Positions 25,850-37,511 of a stretch of 64,000 bases of DNA are shown one piece after another. Within the stretch, counting starts at the first letter, position 1, and each line of letters begins with the position of its first letter. Origin of the DNA: Acidobacteria bacterium UBA2161. Its GTDB lineage: Bacteria > Acidobacteriota > Vicinamibacteria > Vicinamibacterales > UBA823. The position numbers and the translations under genes are program-made. The stretch lies in assembly GCA_002328835.1 (NCBI GenBank), contig DCWN01000017.1, positions 172,751 through 236,750 of the forward strand, written 5' to 3'. The notes under the pieces were generated by a model. That model made no database searches. It was not told where the DNA came from and saw only the letters and a list, made by a program, of their open reading frames with translations.

Positions 25850-27502
25850 TCAGATCGGCTCGAGCGACAGCAGGTTCACGATCGAGCCCAGCGGATGCAC
25901 CATCCCACCGTAGATGACCTTCGCTGGATTCCAGCCCGTGAACGTGTCCGTGCGATGCGCGGCCGGATGCAACCGGTGCCCCAGGGTGATCACCGGAAGC
26001 TCCTCGGCGAACAGCGTCTGGGCATCCTGAATCATCTGCCGGCGCCGGGCGTCGTCCATCTCCGTTCGGGAGTCCCGCAGCAGCGACTGCAGACCCTCGT
26101 GCTCCCACCCGAAGGCGACGGCGTTGTCCCACGGGTTGGGAGGAACCGGCGCGAATTCTCTTGCGAAGTGATCCGGATCGGGGTGCAGCGTCGAGCCGTG
26201 CACGAGGAGCTGCCAGTCCAGCGGCCGCTCGCCGCTGAAGACGATGCCGCCGTAGAGCGTTTCCGGATCCGAGACCTGCACCGTGAGCTCGATCCCTACC
26301 TTCGCCAGGCTCTCCTTGGCCAGCTCCGCCGCCCGGATGTAGGACGGGTAGGTGAGGCTACTGACCGTGAAGGCCAGCGGCTCGCCGTCAGCCGTTCGCC
26401 GGAGGCCGGCATCATCCCGCGTGAGTCCGAGATCGTCCAGGAGGCCATTGGCCGCCGCGAGTCGCTCGGTCTCGGTCATCCCGGCGCCCCGCCACTCCAC
26501 CGAAGGGTTCGCCCACCTGGTCACGAGCGGCGGCACGTAGCCCATGAGCGGCATCTCGGCGTACCCGGCCAGCGAGACATCGAGGATCGCCTGCTTGTCC
26601 AGCGCGAGGTCGACCGCCTGGCGAAACGCCTTCTGTCCCCAGGGGTCGACCCGATGATTCGGCGCCAGATAGAAGATGTGCGGCCAGCGGTCGAGGAGGA
26701 CCTCGACGTTCGCATCCTCCTCCAGGGGTGGGATCAGCGCCTCGCTGCCCGACAGGTCGGGCATCAGGTCGAGTTCGCCCTTCATCAGCGCCACGACCTC
26801 GGCTTCGAGGTTCAGGAAGACTCGGATCACGACCTCGTCGATCCGGGCGGGCCCCCGCCAGTAGTCGGCGTCGCGCACGACGTGGAGGAAGCTCCGCGGC
26901 TGGAACTCCTCCAGGACGAACGGGCCGCTCCCGACCGGCGTCTCGTTCGGGTGCTGCGCGACGTCATCCACATCGGCCCAGACGTGCCGGGGCATGATCA
27001 AGGTTCCGCCGAGCAGCGGGAGGGCGCCGGCGAACCCACCGTTCATCGCGAAGCGAACGGTCTGCGCGTCGATCGCCTCGACCGACTTCACGAACGCTTT
27101 CGTCGTCGACCCCATCGGGAAGTCGCCCGCGTAGACCGTCTCGAACGTGAAGACGACGTCATCCGCGGTGAGCGGGGTGCCGTCGCTCCAGTGCGCGCGC
27201 TCGTCCAGATGAAACAGCCACGCGTTCCGATCGGCGTCGAACTCCCAGCTCTCGGCGATCCAGGGCTCGACCGAGCCATCCATCATCGGCATGCAGAGCG
27301 GCTCGTAGATGAGGCCGAGGAAGAGATAGTCGCCCTCGTTCCGCGCGAGGAACGGGTTGAGCCCCGCCTGCGGGCTCTCGCTCCACCCGATGTCGAGCCG
27401 GCGAGGGTTGACCTCCGTGCAAGCGCTGCCCGCGACGATGATGGCGCCAACGATACAGGCGGCTATCAGGACCAGAGACCGCCGTGCGGCCGAACTCGTC
27501 AT
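25850..27502 (-). CDS. ABC transporter substrate-binding lipoprotein, family 5
   Basis: A 550-residue extracytoplasmic solute-binding protein (SBP_bac_5). The N-terminus is a hydrophobic signal ending in a lipobox-like VAGSAC (Cys28), so it is probably membrane-anchored by lipid. Family motifs include LIYEPLC, WSDGTPLTADDVVFTFE and a C-terminal half with GEW-like features. It is first in the importer operon. Family members bind di- or oligopeptides, nickel or sugars; the ligand is not evident here. The adjacent TPP and AprAB-like genes might act on the imported compound, but that link is only positional. Confidence 0.9.
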   Translation of the reverse strand: MTSSAARRSLVLIAACIVGAIIVAGSACTEVNPRRLDIGWSESPQAGLNPFLARNEGDYLFLGLIYEPLCMPMMDGSVEPWIAESWEFDADRNAWLFHLDERAHWSDGTPLTADDVVFTFETVYAGDFPMGSTTKAFVKSVEAIDAQTVRFAMNGGFAGALPLLGGTLIMPRHVWADVDDVAQHPNETPVGSGPFVLEEFQPRSFLHVVRDADYWRGPARIDEVVIRVFLNLEAEVVALMKGELDLMPDLSGSEALIPPLEEDANVEVLLDRWPHIFYLAPNHRVDPWGQKAFRQAVDLALDKQAILDVSLAGYAEMPLMGYVPPLVTRWANPSVEWRGAGMTETERLAAANGLLDDLGLTRDDAGLRRTADGEPLAFTVSSLTYPSYIRAAELAKESLAKVGIELTVQVSDPETLYGGIVFSGERPLDWQLLVHGSTLHPDPDHFAREFAPVPPNPWDNAVAFGWEHEGLQSLLRDSRTEMDDARRRQMIQDAQTLFAEELPVITLGHRLHPAAHRTDTFTGWNPAKVIYGGMVHPLGSIVNLLSLEPI

Positions 27503-27536
27503 CGATTCCTCCGATCCCTCCTGACTCGCGTCAAGC

Positions 27537-27821
27537 CTACGGCACCGGAACGCGAGCCTTCAACTCCTCGAACCAGTTCTGCACAACGTGGATCTGCGTC
27601 GATTCGGTGAGCACCATGATCCCGAGAACCAGGATCAGCGGGAACGGGATCAGGGACAGGAACGCGAACGTGAGCAGCACGCCGTGCACGTCGTGTCGCA
27701 GCATGTCGATGATCACCCTGACCATGAGCGTGAGGTAGACGACCAGGGCGGCGATCACGAGCAGCAGAACCGTGAGGACGACGGGCAGATTGCTCAACAC
27801 GTCGACAGGTATGTCCTGCAT
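27537..27821 (-). CDS. Small membrane protein of unknown function
   Basis: A 94-residue protein with two hydrophobic segments: residues ~14-34 (VVLTVLLLVIAALVVYLTLMV) and ~46-66 (GVLLTFAFLSLIPFPLILVLG). The ATG at 27821 has a strong AGGAGGG site five bases upstream, which is why it is preferred to an in-frame start five codons earlier. It ends 34 bases before the solute-binding gene and may be co-transcribed with the importer. I do not recognise a family. Confidence 0.65.
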   Translation of the reverse strand: MQDIPVDVLSNLPVVLTVLLLVIAALVVYLTLMVRVIIDMLRHDVHGVLLTFAFLSLIPFPLILVLGIMVLTESTQIHVVQNWFEELKARVPVP

Positions 27822-27867
27822 GGTCCCTCCTGCCAACCTAGAACGGGCCGCCGATCGAGCCGCCAGG

Positions 27868-29784
27868 TCAGCGCTTCACGATTGGCACGCGGATCCGTGA
27901 GGGGTACTGCCGCGAATGGTGCACGGTGTTGTGCGCCACCATGCCTTCGGTCTCGTCGTAGTTGCGGCCACCCGTGTTGAGGTTGCGGGTGAACCTCGGG
28001 AAATTGCTGGATGAGACCTCGATCCGGATCCGATGTCCGGCATCGAAGTAGTTGCTGGTCGACAGCGGGCCGACCGCGAGTTCGTAGACCTCGCCGTCCG
28101 CCATGAAGACCTGCCGGTCGTAGCCCTCGCGGTAGCGCGCGCGCTGGATCGTTTCATCCAGGTTGTAGGCTCGCCCATCTGGATGGACGTCGATGAGCTT
28201 CACCGTGAAATCGGTATCGCGTGCGTCGGACGAGACGTAGAGCGTGACGTCGATCGTGCCGCTGACCTCGACCCCCTCGGTCAACGGATCACTCGTGTAG
28301 ACGAGGATGTCCTGGCGCGCCTCCATCCGCCGCTGGTCGAACGACCCGGCCTGGATGGCATTGCCGGTGCAGCAGACGTTGCCGCCGTACGAGAGCACGG
28401 GATTGAATGGATCGTAGGTGAACGCGTCGGACGGATCAGAGGGCGGAGCCTCGGTTACGAGCCGGCCGTCACCGAAGAGGCTGTTCGCCTCGCCGTCGCT
28501 CGAGAGATAGTACGTCTCGGTCTCGACCCCGGCCGGCGGCCAGGTCTCGGACGCATTCCACTCGTTCCGGCCCATCGTGTAGTACTGCACCTTGGGCGTC
28601 GTCTCGACGAAGCCGTTCGCCTCCCCCTTGAGCCAGTAGTCGAACCAGCCGAAGGTCAGCGCGTCCCAGTCGAGACGGGGATCGCCCATGCTGCGCTCAC
28701 CGACAATCGTCTCCTCGGTCGCCCGGCGGAACGCGCAGTGGCCGACCGGCGCGACCAGCGCGAACTGATTGCCGGCCACCTCCGGGTCGGTGGCGTGCTT
28801 CGTCACGTGGTTGAACAGCGCGAGGTTCGGACCGACCGAAACGTCGTACCACGACATCCACCAGAAGGCGGGCACGCCGAACGGCTCGTCGTCGTGGTAG
28901 AGGCCACCGCGATACCACGCCGGGTCGTCGGGCGTCCGCTGGATCATCCGGCCGCCCGTGGCGACCGGCGCCGGATCCGCGAAGATGCCTTCCGGGCCGT
29001 CGACGTTGCGGAGGATGTCCTCGACCGGCAGGTGCCAGAGCGCCTCGGACCAATTCACGCGGGGCATCTCTGGCGCCAAGTCGAAGTATCTCGACAGCCG
29101 CACCATGTCCTGGCGCGGCATGTCGACCGGAAAGGTGGGCCGCTGCGTGTTCTGGACGCCGTAGAGCCACGCGAAGAAGAGCATCTGTTCGGCGCCGCCG
29201 CGATACCAGTTGCCCTGCTCGTGGAACGGGGCGACCCGACCGACGCCCGCGCCGAACCCCTGAGGGATCATGGCGGCGTGCGCCGGGTGATCGAGCGCCG
29301 CCAGCCCCATCTGCCACTCGGCGGTCGACGAGCATCCGAGGGTGCCGACCTTGCCGTTCGACCACGACTGATCGGCGATCCAGGTGAGCGCGTCGTAGCC
29401 GTCGGTCTTCGGCGGCCCGAGGATGTCCCACTCGCCCTCCGAGAAGTACCGCCCGCGCTCGTTCTGCACGATATAGGCGTAGCCCCGCTTCACCGCGTCG
29501 AGCGCCGAGTCGATCTGTCGTGTCTGGAGCACGCCGTCGCGGTAGGAGTTGAAGTTGTAGGGCGTCCGCACGAAGATCGTCGGCACCGGCTCGGCCGTGT
29601 CCGGGCGGTAGATGTCGGTCGCCAGGCTGACGCCGTCCCGCATCGGCACCATCAGCTTCTGATCGACGACCGCCACCGACTCGAGTTGAGCCAGGACGTC
29701 GGCGCCGTCCTGCGCGGCGGCCGGAAGAACACCGGCTCCGGCGACGATGAACGTCGCGAGCAAGAACTCCCCGGCCGGTCTCAT
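27868..29784 (-). CDS. CocE/NonD-family hydrolase (X-Pro dipeptidyl-peptidase-like), secreted
   Basis: A 638-residue alpha/beta hydrolase with a Sec signal peptide (cleavage near AAAQ). It opens with MVPMRDGVSLATDIYRPD, typical of the cocaine esterase/X-prolyl dipeptidyl peptidase S15 group. The nucleophile elbow reads GCSSTAEWQ (Ser152), where most relatives have G-x-S-Y-x-G. A likely catalytic His sits in APVGHCAF. The C-terminal jelly-roll domain (X-Pro_C) is present. ATG 29784 overlaps the stop of the upstream gene; the longer frame runs back through that gene and is rejected. Substrate could be peptides, acylated compounds or glutaryl amides. Confidence 0.85.
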   Translation of the reverse strand: MRPAGEFLLATFIVAGAGVLPAAAQDGADVLAQLESVAVVDQKLMVPMRDGVSLATDIYRPDTAEPVPTIFVRTPYNFNSYRDGVLQTRQIDSALDAVKRGYAYIVQNERGRYFSEGEWDILGPPKTDGYDALTWIADQSWSNGKVGTLGCSSTAEWQMGLAALDHPAHAAMIPQGFGAGVGRVAPFHEQGNWYRGGAEQMLFFAWLYGVQNTQRPTFPVDMPRQDMVRLSRYFDLAPEMPRVNWSEALWHLPVEDILRNVDGPEGIFADPAPVATGGRMIQRTPDDPAWYRGGLYHDDEPFGVPAFWWMSWYDVSVGPNLALFNHVTKHATDPEVAGNQFALVAPVGHCAFRRATEETIVGERSMGDPRLDWDALTFGWFDYWLKGEANGFVETTPKVQYYTMGRNEWNASETWPPAGVETETYYLSSDGEANSLFGDGRLVTEAPPSDPSDAFTYDPFNPVLSYGGNVCCTGNAIQAGSFDQRRMEARQDILVYTSDPLTEGVEVSGTIDVTLYVSSDARDTDFTVKLIDVHPDGRAYNLDETIQRARYREGYDRQVFMADGEVYELAVGPLSTSNYFDAGHRIRIEVSSSNFPRFTRNLNTGGRNYDETEGMVAHNTVHHSRQYPSRIRVPIVKR

Positions 29785-30197
29785 TGCTCGCTTCCGCCCT
29801 TCCGTTTCGCGCTCATGTACAGCCCGTAGGCGTCGGCACCCGGCAGATCCAGCGAGCCGCTGAACTCGTCGTCCTCGAGGGTCAGCGCAACCTCGGCCGT
29901 CCCGAATTCCGTGCCGAACGAGAACGATAGCTCGCCGTCTTCGAACGTCACCTCGTCGAGGGACTCCGACGAGCCGAAGTCGACGAAGGTGATCGTGCCA
30001 CTCAGCGCCTCTCCCTCGATCTCGATCGTCAGATCGCCGGTGAACGGGCCCTGGTCGGTATCGAGCGAGTGCGACCAGACACCGGCCACCGGGTGCACTT
30101 CGTCGCCATCTTGAGCCGATACGAGCGCTGGTGAGGCGCAGAGCGCCAGAATCGTCGCCGCCACGAACCATCGTCCGAGGATTCGTACCTTCATCAT
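29781..30197 (-). CDS. Secreted protein of unknown function
   Basis: A 138-residue protein with a signal peptide (basic start, hydrophobic core, cleavage near SAQ) followed by an acidic, beta-rich domain with repeated T-[IV]-x-F-x-D patterns (for example LSGTITFVDFG and LSFSFGTEF). I recognise no named family. ATG 30197 or the next ATG at 30194 is preceded by GAGG. Its stop overlaps the start of the CocE-type hydrolase, so the two are probably co-translated. The 160 bases upstream (30198-30357) hold no gene that I can see. Confidence 0.6.
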   Translation of the reverse strand: MMKVRILGRWFVAATILALCASPALVSAQDGDEVHPVAGVWSHSLDTDQGPFTGDLTIEIEGEALSGTITFVDFGSSESLDEVTFEDGELSFSFGTEFGTAEVALTLEDDEFSGSLDLPGADAYGLYMSAKRKGGSEQ

Positions 30198-30357
30198 CTG
30201 CCTCGCTTGCCCAAAGTGCCGCTGGCCTCGGCCGACTCTCCGGCCCGGCGGCCAGTCTGCACCGCGATAACTACACCGCGTATGACGGGCATCATACTCG
30301 CGCAGGCCGCACGTCGTCAGCCTCGCAGCCGGGAGAACTGGAAGAGGAGGTTCTCGA

Positions 30358-33018
30358 TCAGTCCTCGGCCCGCGGCAGGCTCAGGAGATTGGCGAACAGG
30401 CGGTAGGCGCCCGGCACGCCGGCCGGCAGCTCCCGGAACCACGAGTACGACGTATAGACGTAGTGGCCGTCGCCGATGGTGGCAACGACCTGCCCGCCGC
30501 GCTGCGCCGGCTCACCCGGATCGGCGGTCTCGAGCAGCGGCAGGTAGCGTTCGTCGAACGACGAGAAAGCGTACAGATTCCGCTCCTGCACCCAGCCGTC
30601 CCAATCGACGGGGACGATCCGGTTCGGAAAATTAAACGCCGGATGGAACGCTTCGAGCACGGTCACCGGAGCCGTCTCGTCGGTCACGCGCGTCGCCATC
30701 TCCGCTGGAAACGGCGGCAACCCACGTTCGACGTAGTCGTTCTGCTGATACTGCACGATGAGCGTGCCACCGCCCTCGACGTAGCTCAGCAGGCGGCCGT
30801 GGTTGGCGACGAAGTCGGGGCGCGTTTGCGACGCGCGGACGCCAACGACGATCGTGTCGTAGTCGGACAGGTCGCCGGTCGCGAGCGTCTCGGCGTCGAG
30901 CATCGTCACGTCCAGGCCCATCCGGCGGATCGCCTCCGGCACGGCGTCGCCGCTCCCCATAACGTAGCCAACCCTGACCGGCGCCACCCGGAGATCGACG
31001 AGCTGCGCTGTGACCGTGGCCGGCACGTACATCCGGTGGGTCTGAATGTGTGGGTACGCGATTGGGCGCAGCGTCTGCGAGAAGCGCGTGCCGGCGACCT
31101 CGGCCTCGGCACGAAGGTGGTGCCGGCCGGTCGCCGCGCCCCGCGGCGGCGTGACGAGGAACTCGACGGCGGTGCCATCGTCCCGGGACGGCAGCGTGAA
31201 CGCCGCGTCGGCCGGTTCGACCCGCCAGCCGTCAGGCACTCCCAGACGGACGACACCCTTGAGTGGGCGCGTGGCGTGGCTGACGAGCCTCACGGCCACC
31301 GGCCGCGCCGTGCCGGCGTCGGCGAGTGGAATGACATCGAGCTCGGGCGAGACCTCGACCGACACCGCCGGCACGACGTTTAGGTTACGCCGGAGTTCGC
31401 CGCGGATCCGATCGGCGAACCGAAACTCGACGGGCTGGCGGGCAGTGAACCGGACGCCCGCGACCTCGGCGTCGACGACGCCGACGACCGGCGGCAGGCC
31501 GAACGGCAGATTCTGCGGCAGCTCGGAGGTCCAGGCGAACATGTCGCCGTCACGCGGGCCGCGCAGCCAGTAGGGCGTCGTCGGTGGCGCATCGAGTGGC
31601 ACCGTGACGCGAAACGACTCAGAGAGGTCGGCCACCTCCCGGAAGAATGCGAACCGTCCGCGCGGTCCCACGGTGAGGCCGGGTGCCGGATCTACGCGCC
31701 AGGCGGGCGGCGCCTCGACCACGCCGCCGAGCAGCCGCACCGGCGAGGTCTCGGGCGCGAACGCGTTCACGACGACGCCGACGGTTCCACCGGGCACGAC
31801 CGTCTCGCGGTCGGCCAGCGCGTCGACGACCAAGCCGGTCGCCTGGACGAGCGCCGCCTCGAACTGCTCGGCCTTGTGGGCGAGGAGGAAATCGACGTCG
31901 AACTTCACCTGGTCGTCAACCGCGGCGCCGCCCAGCGCGCGACGCGCCACCCGCACCGCCGCCAGCCCTTCAGCCAGCGCCGGCGCGACGACCGACGGCG
32001 CGAGCGCGTCGAAGTCCCGCATCGCACGGCGCGAGGCTTGCTCGACCACCTGCAACTCGGCCCGCAGGACCTCGCGCGGCAGGTCGACGATGCGGCCGAG
32101 GCCTGGCACGCTGGTGTCGATCCCGTCGAACAGGCTCTCATCGGTCGAGCCGGCCGGGGCGACGTGGCTCTCGAGCAGCCGGAGCCGCGACGCCTGGCGT
32201 CCGCGCAGTTCGAGGACGCCCATCTGCTGCGACTTGTGCTGGCTGCGGCCCTGCATCGCGATCTCGAAGTAGCTGCGGCCGAGCGTCGGGTCGTATCGTC
32301 CGGTGTCGACCTCGAGCGGATACTCGACCCCGGTGTCGCGGAAGGTCTGGCCCTGGTAGAGCTTCTTCGCCTGCCACGGCCGGAGCCCTTCGGCCAGCTG
32401 CTCCGGGAACCGGGCCGGATCCGCGGCCGCCTCGAATGCCAGCGGCGTGATGTAGCCGGCGAACTGGTGCTGCCCGTGGCCATCCGCGGGCGTTCCCGAG
32501 AACCGGGCGGCGACGACGAGTGGGCGGAACATCCGGATCGTGCGGACGACGTCACCGAGGATCGCATCCTCGTTCCACTTCGCCTGCGCCTCGGCGAGTG
32601 TCTTCGAGAAACCGTAGTCGAACGCGCGGGTGAAGAACTGCTGACCGCCGTCGAGCGCGCGTGCCTGCAGCAGTTCCTCGGTGCGGATGACGCCGAGCGC
32701 TTCGAACAGCTCGGGGCCGATGATGTTCTGGCCACCCTCGCCCCGATTGAGCGACAGGTAGGCGGTGCGCGCGTGGTCGCCCCGCGTGAGCCGGGCGATG
32801 AGCGCCGAATCCTCGTCGTCCGGATGCGCCGCTATATAGAGGATGCTGGCTGTCGTCCTGAGCGCCTGGAGCTTCTGGAGCAGGCCGGCGACACCGTCGC
32901 CGTATGTGGTACGAACCTGCGCACCCGTGGAGGCCGAAAACGCGCCGATGACGATGGCAGTGACGGCGAGGGCGAACGCCGGACCCGGCGTACGCCGCGC
33001 GGGCCCTCGAAGGCACAT
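30358..33018 (-). CDS. PIG-L family deacetylase with large C-terminal extension, secreted
   Basis: An 886-residue protein. After a signal/anchor segment (residues ~13-33) it has the zinc-binding AHPDDE motif (64-69) of the PIG-L/LmbE family and the third zinc ligand region HGQHQFAG. Family deacetylases remove N-acetyl groups from GlcNAc conjugates. The remaining ~600 residues contain beta-sandwich segments and a late GATase-like region (DYDTIVVGVRASQTRPDFVAN), an arrangement seen in exported PIG-L proteins of Bacteroidetes and Acidobacteria. It is divergent from the ADOP permease, with 88 bases between them. Confidence 0.82.
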   Translation of the reverse strand: MCLRGPARRTPGPAFALAVTAIVIGAFSASTGAQVRTTYGDGVAGLLQKLQALRTTASILYIAAHPDDEDSALIARLTRGDHARTAYLSLNRGEGGQNIIGPELFEALGVIRTEELLQARALDGGQQFFTRAFDYGFSKTLAEAQAKWNEDAILGDVVRTIRMFRPLVVAARFSGTPADGHGQHQFAGYITPLAFEAAADPARFPEQLAEGLRPWQAKKLYQGQTFRDTGVEYPLEVDTGRYDPTLGRSYFEIAMQGRSQHKSQQMGVLELRGRQASRLRLLESHVAPAGSTDESLFDGIDTSVPGLGRIVDLPREVLRAELQVVEQASRRAMRDFDALAPSVVAPALAEGLAAVRVARRALGGAAVDDQVKFDVDFLLAHKAEQFEAALVQATGLVVDALADRETVVPGGTVGVVVNAFAPETSPVRLLGGVVEAPPAWRVDPAPGLTVGPRGRFAFFREVADLSESFRVTVPLDAPPTTPYWLRGPRDGDMFAWTSELPQNLPFGLPPVVGVVDAEVAGVRFTARQPVEFRFADRIRGELRRNLNVVPAVSVEVSPELDVIPLADAGTARPVAVRLVSHATRPLKGVVRLGVPDGWRVEPADAAFTLPSRDDGTAVEFLVTPPRGAATGRHHLRAEAEVAGTRFSQTLRPIAYPHIQTHRMYVPATVTAQLVDLRVAPVRVGYVMGSGDAVPEAIRRMGLDVTMLDAETLATGDLSDYDTIVVGVRASQTRPDFVANHGRLLSYVEGGGTLIVQYQQNDYVERGLPPFPAEMATRVTDETAPVTVLEAFHPAFNFPNRIVPVDWDGWVQERNLYAFSSFDERYLPLLETADPGEPAQRGGQVVATIGDGHYVYTSYSWFRELPAGVPGAYRLFANLLSLPRAED

Positions 33019-33106
33019 CCGGCTACTCTACCACCGTCGTCTGGCCCCATTTCGGGCACAACGGGCGGCCGACGGTTTCCGTCTAACGTCGCAGGGGGGC
33101 TTGGCC

Positions 33107-35533
<2,427 letters not shown>

Positions 35534-35536
35534 CGC

Positions 35537-36019
35537 CTACGGGCCTGCCGGGATCCGGGTCTCTAGATCGACCTCGGTCAGCGGAACGTCCCAGTGCGCG
35601 TCGACGATCTCGAAGCGCCGTTGCTCCTCAGCCAGGAAGACGTCCAGGTCAGGGAACAGGCCGCGGGCGATCTCGGCGTCGTTCGCCGGCGCCAGTAACG
35701 CGTCGCCGTCCCTGAACGTCATGACCGTCGCGAAGGTCCAGTCGCTCCGTCCGTCGCCGTGATAGCTCGGCACGTAGGCCTTGAAGTCGACGACGCGGTC
35801 GCCGAGCTGTGCCTTGAGCACCGGATAGTGGTTCTTCTGGTAGAGATCGACGAATTCGTTCTGGTAGCCCCACTTCACGCGGTAGAAGTACCAGACCGTC
35901 CGCTCGGCACCCTGACCTTCCTGTAGCGCCGGCGCGCCCGCCCGGGCCGTCGGGAGGAACCAGTCGGCGCCGCCGATCAACGCAAGCACGAACACCACGT
36001 AGACGAACCGTCTTAGCAT
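35537..36019 (-). CDS. Secreted protein of unknown function, possibly a dimeric alpha/beta barrel
   Basis: A 160-residue protein with a signal peptide (hydrophobic core FVYVVFVLALIGG). The mature part has WYFYRVKWGYQNEFVDLYQKNHYPVL, broken here by alpha/beta pattern, then DFKAYVPSY and a W-x-F-x-x-V strand, reminiscent of ferredoxin-like (NIPSNAP/ABM) barrels. No catalytic residues are obvious. It ends three bases from the convergent permease gene. Confidence 0.55.
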   Translation of the reverse strand: MLRRFVYVVFVLALIGGADWFLPTARAGAPALQEGQGAERTVWYFYRVKWGYQNEFVDLYQKNHYPVLKAQLGDRVVDFKAYVPSYHGDGRSDWTFATVMTFRDGDALLAPANDAEIARGLFPDLDVFLAEEQRRFEIVDAHWDVPLTEVDLETRIPAGP

Positions 36020-36221
36020 CGCTGCCTCCTTCCGCCTCCCGGCACAATCCGGAGAGGCCGATCGGCGTCACCGTAGCACACGGCTCCCCTGCCCGGACAA
36101 GGCCTCGGCGGCGTGCGTCGTTGAGCCGACCACGCCTCCGGGAGTAGGCTGTTCGGCCTCCGCGAGATCGCGGCGCTCCGCCGTTTCGGCCACTGGCCCT
36201 GCGGGCTGACGGGACGGCCGG

Positions 36222-36346
36222 GTTGATCTGGGCGTACTTCTTGCCGAGTTCCTCGAGGCCAGCCTTGGCCAGATCCTCGGGCGTCATCGCCGGCCGGGCG
36301 TGGATAGGGTCTCGACGGGCATGTTGGCTTTGACTACGAATCGCAT
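36222..36346 (-). pseudogene. Remnant of a small DUF3303-like gene with internal deletion
   Basis: A strong ribosome site (GGGAGG) precedes ATG 36346, which starts MRFVVKANMPVET and stops after 20 codons at 36284. In the next frame, from about 36300, follows ARPAMTPEDLAKAGLEEL then GKKYAQI. These two pieces match the beginning and the end of a common ~95-residue family of small proteins that start MKFxVKxNMPVE and end near MTPEDLxKA...KKYG. The 60 to 70 residues in the middle are missing and the frame changes, so the gene looks inactivated. The rest of 36020-36382 shows no gene. Confidence 0.45.
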
Positions 36347-36382
36347 CGGCTCATCCTCCCAAGAAAAGGCGCCATGTCATCG

Positions 36383-37507
36383 TCAGACGCCGCACCAACG
36401 GCGCATGATCTCCAGATAGGCCTCGGTCGAACTCTCCAGCTTCGCAACCGAGCAGTACTCGTCGGTCTTGTGGGCGCAGGTCGGCTCGCCCGGTCCGAGA
36501 ATGACGGTCGGCGGCCCGCCGTAGGCCGGCTTCAGCACCGACCCGTCGGTGAAGTAAACGGCGGTCGCCGGCTCGGGCCGCTGCCCCAGCAGCGGCTCCA
36601 TGACGTCGTAGACTTCCTGGACCCAGGCATCGCCGGCATCGGTCACGACGCTGTCCTCACTGGCGATGTTCGTGACCGTTGCCTCACCACCGAGCGCGGT
36701 TTTCAGCCGGTCCTGGATGCCTTCGGCGGTCTGGCCCGGAATCGTCCGGATGTCGACGCCGATCTCGGCTTCGTCGGGCACCGAGTTGATGTTGAGGCCG
36801 CCCGTGATCGTGCCGATGTTGAGTGTCGGCGACCCCATCACCGGATGCTCCGCGACGCCGAAGGCGAAGCGCTCCAGACGACGCACGACCTCGGCGATCT
36901 TGTGAATCGCGTTGTCGCCCTCCTCGGGCATCGAGGCATGCGCCGTGACACCGGTCGTCTTGATCAGGTACCGAACGAGCCCCTTATGCCCGACCAGTGG
37001 CACGTTGGCCGTCGGCTCACCGATGACGATCGCCCCGGCCTCTCCCAGCGCACCCGGCTGCGCCGCCAGATGGTGCGAGCCCTCGCAGCGCGTTTCCTCG
37101 CCCGCCGTGAACACCAGCTCGATCCCGGTCTTGCGCGGCAGCGAGGCCAGCCGCGTGGCGGCCAGGATGATTGCCGCGAGCGCCGCCTTCATATCGGTCG
37201 TGCCGCGCCCGAATAGCCGGTCGCCGTCGCGCTCGCCCGCGAACGGGTCGCGACTCCAGGCGGCCCTACCGAGCGGCACAACGTCGATGTGGCCGGTGAA
37301 GCAGATCGGCGGCCCCTCGCCTGACCCATCGAGTCGGGCCACCAGGCTCGTGCGGCCTGTCTCGAACTCGTAGTACGCCACGGTGAAACCCGCAGCTTCG
37401 AGGAGTTGGCCGATCCGCTGCGCGCAGGCGCGCTCCTCGCCGGGCGGATTGACGGTTTCGAAACGGACCAGTTCGGACGTTAGGGCAACCGGATCGGCCA
37501 AGGGCAT
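36383..37507 (-). CDS. M20-family metallopeptidase (ArgE/DapE-like)
   Basis: A 374-residue zinc peptidase/deacylase. Conserved features: TGHIDVVP (metal His and catalytic Asp), FGRGTTDMKA (bridging Asp), TAGEETRCEG (catalytic Glu pair), a dimerisation domain in the middle, and HKTDEY near the C-terminus with the last metal His. Length and motif order are normal, so it should be active, cleaving an N-acyl amino acid or small peptide in the cytoplasm. It starts four bases after the phosphatase-like gene upstream and is probably in one operon with it. Confidence 0.87.
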   Translation of the reverse strand: MPLADPVALTSELVRFETVNPPGEERACAQRIGQLLEAAGFTVAYYEFETGRTSLVARLDGSGEGPPICFTGHIDVVPLGRAAWSRDPFAGERDGDRLFGRGTTDMKAALAAIILAATRLASLPRKTGIELVFTAGEETRCEGSHHLAAQPGALGEAGAIVIGEPTANVPLVGHKGLVRYLIKTTGVTAHASMPEEGDNAIHKIAEVVRRLERFAFGVAEHPVMGSPTLNIGTITGGLNINSVPDEAEIGVDIRTIPGQTAEGIQDRLKTALGGEATVTNIASEDSVVTDAGDAWVQEVYDVMEPLLGQRPEPATAVYFTDGSVLKPAYGGPPTVILGPGEPTCAHKTDEYCSVAKLESSTEAYLEIMRRWCGV

Positions 37508-37511
37508 GGTG

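Noticed and set aside
25895..27610. Plus-strand open frame opposite the solute-binding protein
   Set aside because: The minus strand encodes a full SBP_bac_5 lipoprotein in operon with its permeases; the antisense frame shows only low-complexity residues.
28033..29829. Plus-strand open frame opposite the CocE-type hydrolase
   Set aside because: No motif or ribosome site, and it fully mirrors a well-supported gene.
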